NCBI GenBank assembly: GCA_013203545.1
Contig: JABMQA010000618.1
Coordinates: 1-6,073 of the forward strand
DNA from: Bacteroidota bacterium
Lineage (GTDB): Bacteria > Bacteroidota > Bacteroidia > Bacteroidales > 4484-276
Direction: 5' to 3'
DNA length: 6,073 nt
This document shows, piece after piece, positions 5,396 through 6,073 of this stretch; the stretch's first letter is position 1; every line of letters begins with the position of its first letter. Position numbers and translations under genes: made by a program. A model generated the notes under the pieces. It was not told the DNA's origin. It did not search any database and worked only from the letters and a program-made list of their open reading frames with translations.

Positions 5396-6073
5396 TCAAT
5401 ACGCTTTCAACACCCATAACTCTACCATTTCGGAATCACGCCAGTTTTGATCCCTTCGGGTGTTTTTAGAAGCCGGGGTAACCTTCTTTTGTATGAATAA
5501 TTCCTTTTGGAATCGTCCTCCACCGGCTAATTCTGCTTCGATTGGATGAGTCCCACCAATATTGGTAATTTGTGCCAGGTTGGAAAATAAAAGCACCACC
5601 CTCCCATCGGTTTTAAGGTGTTTCAGTGCATCAGCGAAAAAGCGGGGAAACAGACCGGCATCATAATAGATGGCTTTATCTATCCCCTCCAAAATATTAG
5701 AAGCAGGAAGCCAGGGCGGATTAAATACGATGAGTTCGGTTATTAGATTACAGTCGGCAAACAAATCGCCATGTATTAATTCAATGTTGGCCGGCACTCT
5801 GCTTTCATTTAGCAACTCGTTTAATCCAATAATTGCATTCGGATTGGAATCTGTTCCATAAACCTTTTCGAAACCATGTTTCAATAACTGAAAAGTAAGC
5901 ACACCACACCCGATCCCAATATCCATGGCCGATTTTTTTTCTCCCTTATATTGTTTTAACCACGTATCGAAAAGTCTCAAATGTTCGAATCGGGTTGGGA
6001 AATAAGTTCCGAAATAGGGGTGTATTTTCTTGTTTAAACCCGGGATGGAAATACCTTTTTCGTACCATTGCCA
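5396..6073 (-). CDS. Class I SAM-dependent methyltransferase, 5' end outside the window
   Basis: The frame is open to the right edge, giving 225 residues without the N-terminus; the first in-window possible start (TTG 5980) is not used because the residues before it look like protein (H-P-Y-F-G-T-Y-F-P-T-R-F-E-H-L, about 6022-5978). The SAM-binding motif I is A-M-D-I-G-I-G-C-G-V-L-T-F, then Y-G-T-D-S-N-P-N-A-I (motif II acidic residue), I-H-G-D-L-F, and the catalytic motif IV F-N-P-P-W-L-P-A-S. N-P-P-[YFW] occurs in enzymes that methylate nitrogen on protein glutamine, DNA or RNA bases, as in PrmC/HemK and the RsmC/RlmG group. Substrate cannot be decided. The C-terminus (R-D-Q-N-W-R-D-S-E-M-V-E-L-W-V-L) is a final beta-strand typical of the fold. 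The stop is TGA at 5396. Position relative to the toxin-antitoxin operon suggests separate transcription. Confidence 0.85.
   Translation of the reverse strand, partial: WQWYEKGISIPGLNKKIHPYFGTYFPTRFEHLRLFDTWLKQYKGEKKSAMDIGIGCGVLTFQLLKHGFEKVYGTDSNPNAIIGLNELLNESRVPANIELIHGDLFADCNLITELIVFNPPWLPASNILEGIDKAIYYDAGLFPRFFADALKHLKTDGRVVLLFSNLAQITNIGGTHPIEAELAGGGRFQKELFIQKKVTPASKNTRRDQNWRDSEMVELWVLKAY

Noticed and set aside
4468..5496. Near-identical strings GAAGCCGGGTTAAC (about 4469-4482) and GAAGCCGGGGTAAC (about 5469-5482) as a dispersed repeat
   Set aside because: The second copy is ordinary coding sequence of the methyltransferase (K-K-V-T-P-A-S-K), and a 14-base match with one mismatch is expected several times by chance in 6 kb.

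Overview
The window looks like a chromosomal piece of a Bacteroidota genome. The evidence is a surface protein carrying the FISUMP (Fibrobacter succinogenes major paralogous) domain and the G-F-L-P-P-R type module common in that phylum, a promoter of the Bacteroidota TTG / TAnnTTTG type, moderately AT-rich DNA, and no obvious Shine-Dalgarno sequences. No lower rank can be assigned from the sequence. Every gene I can support lies on the minus strand, so transcription runs from high to low coordinates.

Right edge (5396-6073): the 3' part of a class I SAM-dependent methyltransferase with an NPPW motif. Its 5' end lies beyond the window. Next comes an intergenic stretch (5222-5395) that ends in a good Bacteroidota-type promoter only 4 bases ahead of the next ATG. 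This promoter serves a compact toxin-antitoxin operon (4569-5221): a HigB-type RNase toxin followed 2 bases later by a HigA-type helix-turn-helix antitoxin. A 204-base intergenic stretch rich in short palindromes (4365-4568) follows.

Middle (2408-4364): one secreted, modular, fibre-like protein split by a +1 frameshift at a run of five A/T pairs (3747-3751). The order of parts is signal peptide, a short L-D/P-R/G-L module, coiled-coil stalk with a 43-residue insert, a stalk of I-x-x-N-T-x-x heptads, a second copy of the 43-residue insert, more heptads, a second L-D/P-P-R/G-L module, and a C-terminal FISUMP domain. Removing one base from the run restores both the frame and the heptad register exactly. 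The protein is therefore one gene of about 651 residues that is broken, phase-variable or mis-sequenced.

Left (120-2336): a full-length bacterial homologue of the SLC12 cation-chloride cotransporters, with the membrane domain and the long cytosolic C-terminal domain, 71 bases downstream of the FISUMP gene. Bases 1-119 hold no recognisable gene. The four units show no obvious pathway link. The parts most worth a second look are the frameshifted fibre gene, whose flanking direct repeats could restore the frame by recombination, and the bacterial SLC12 transporter.
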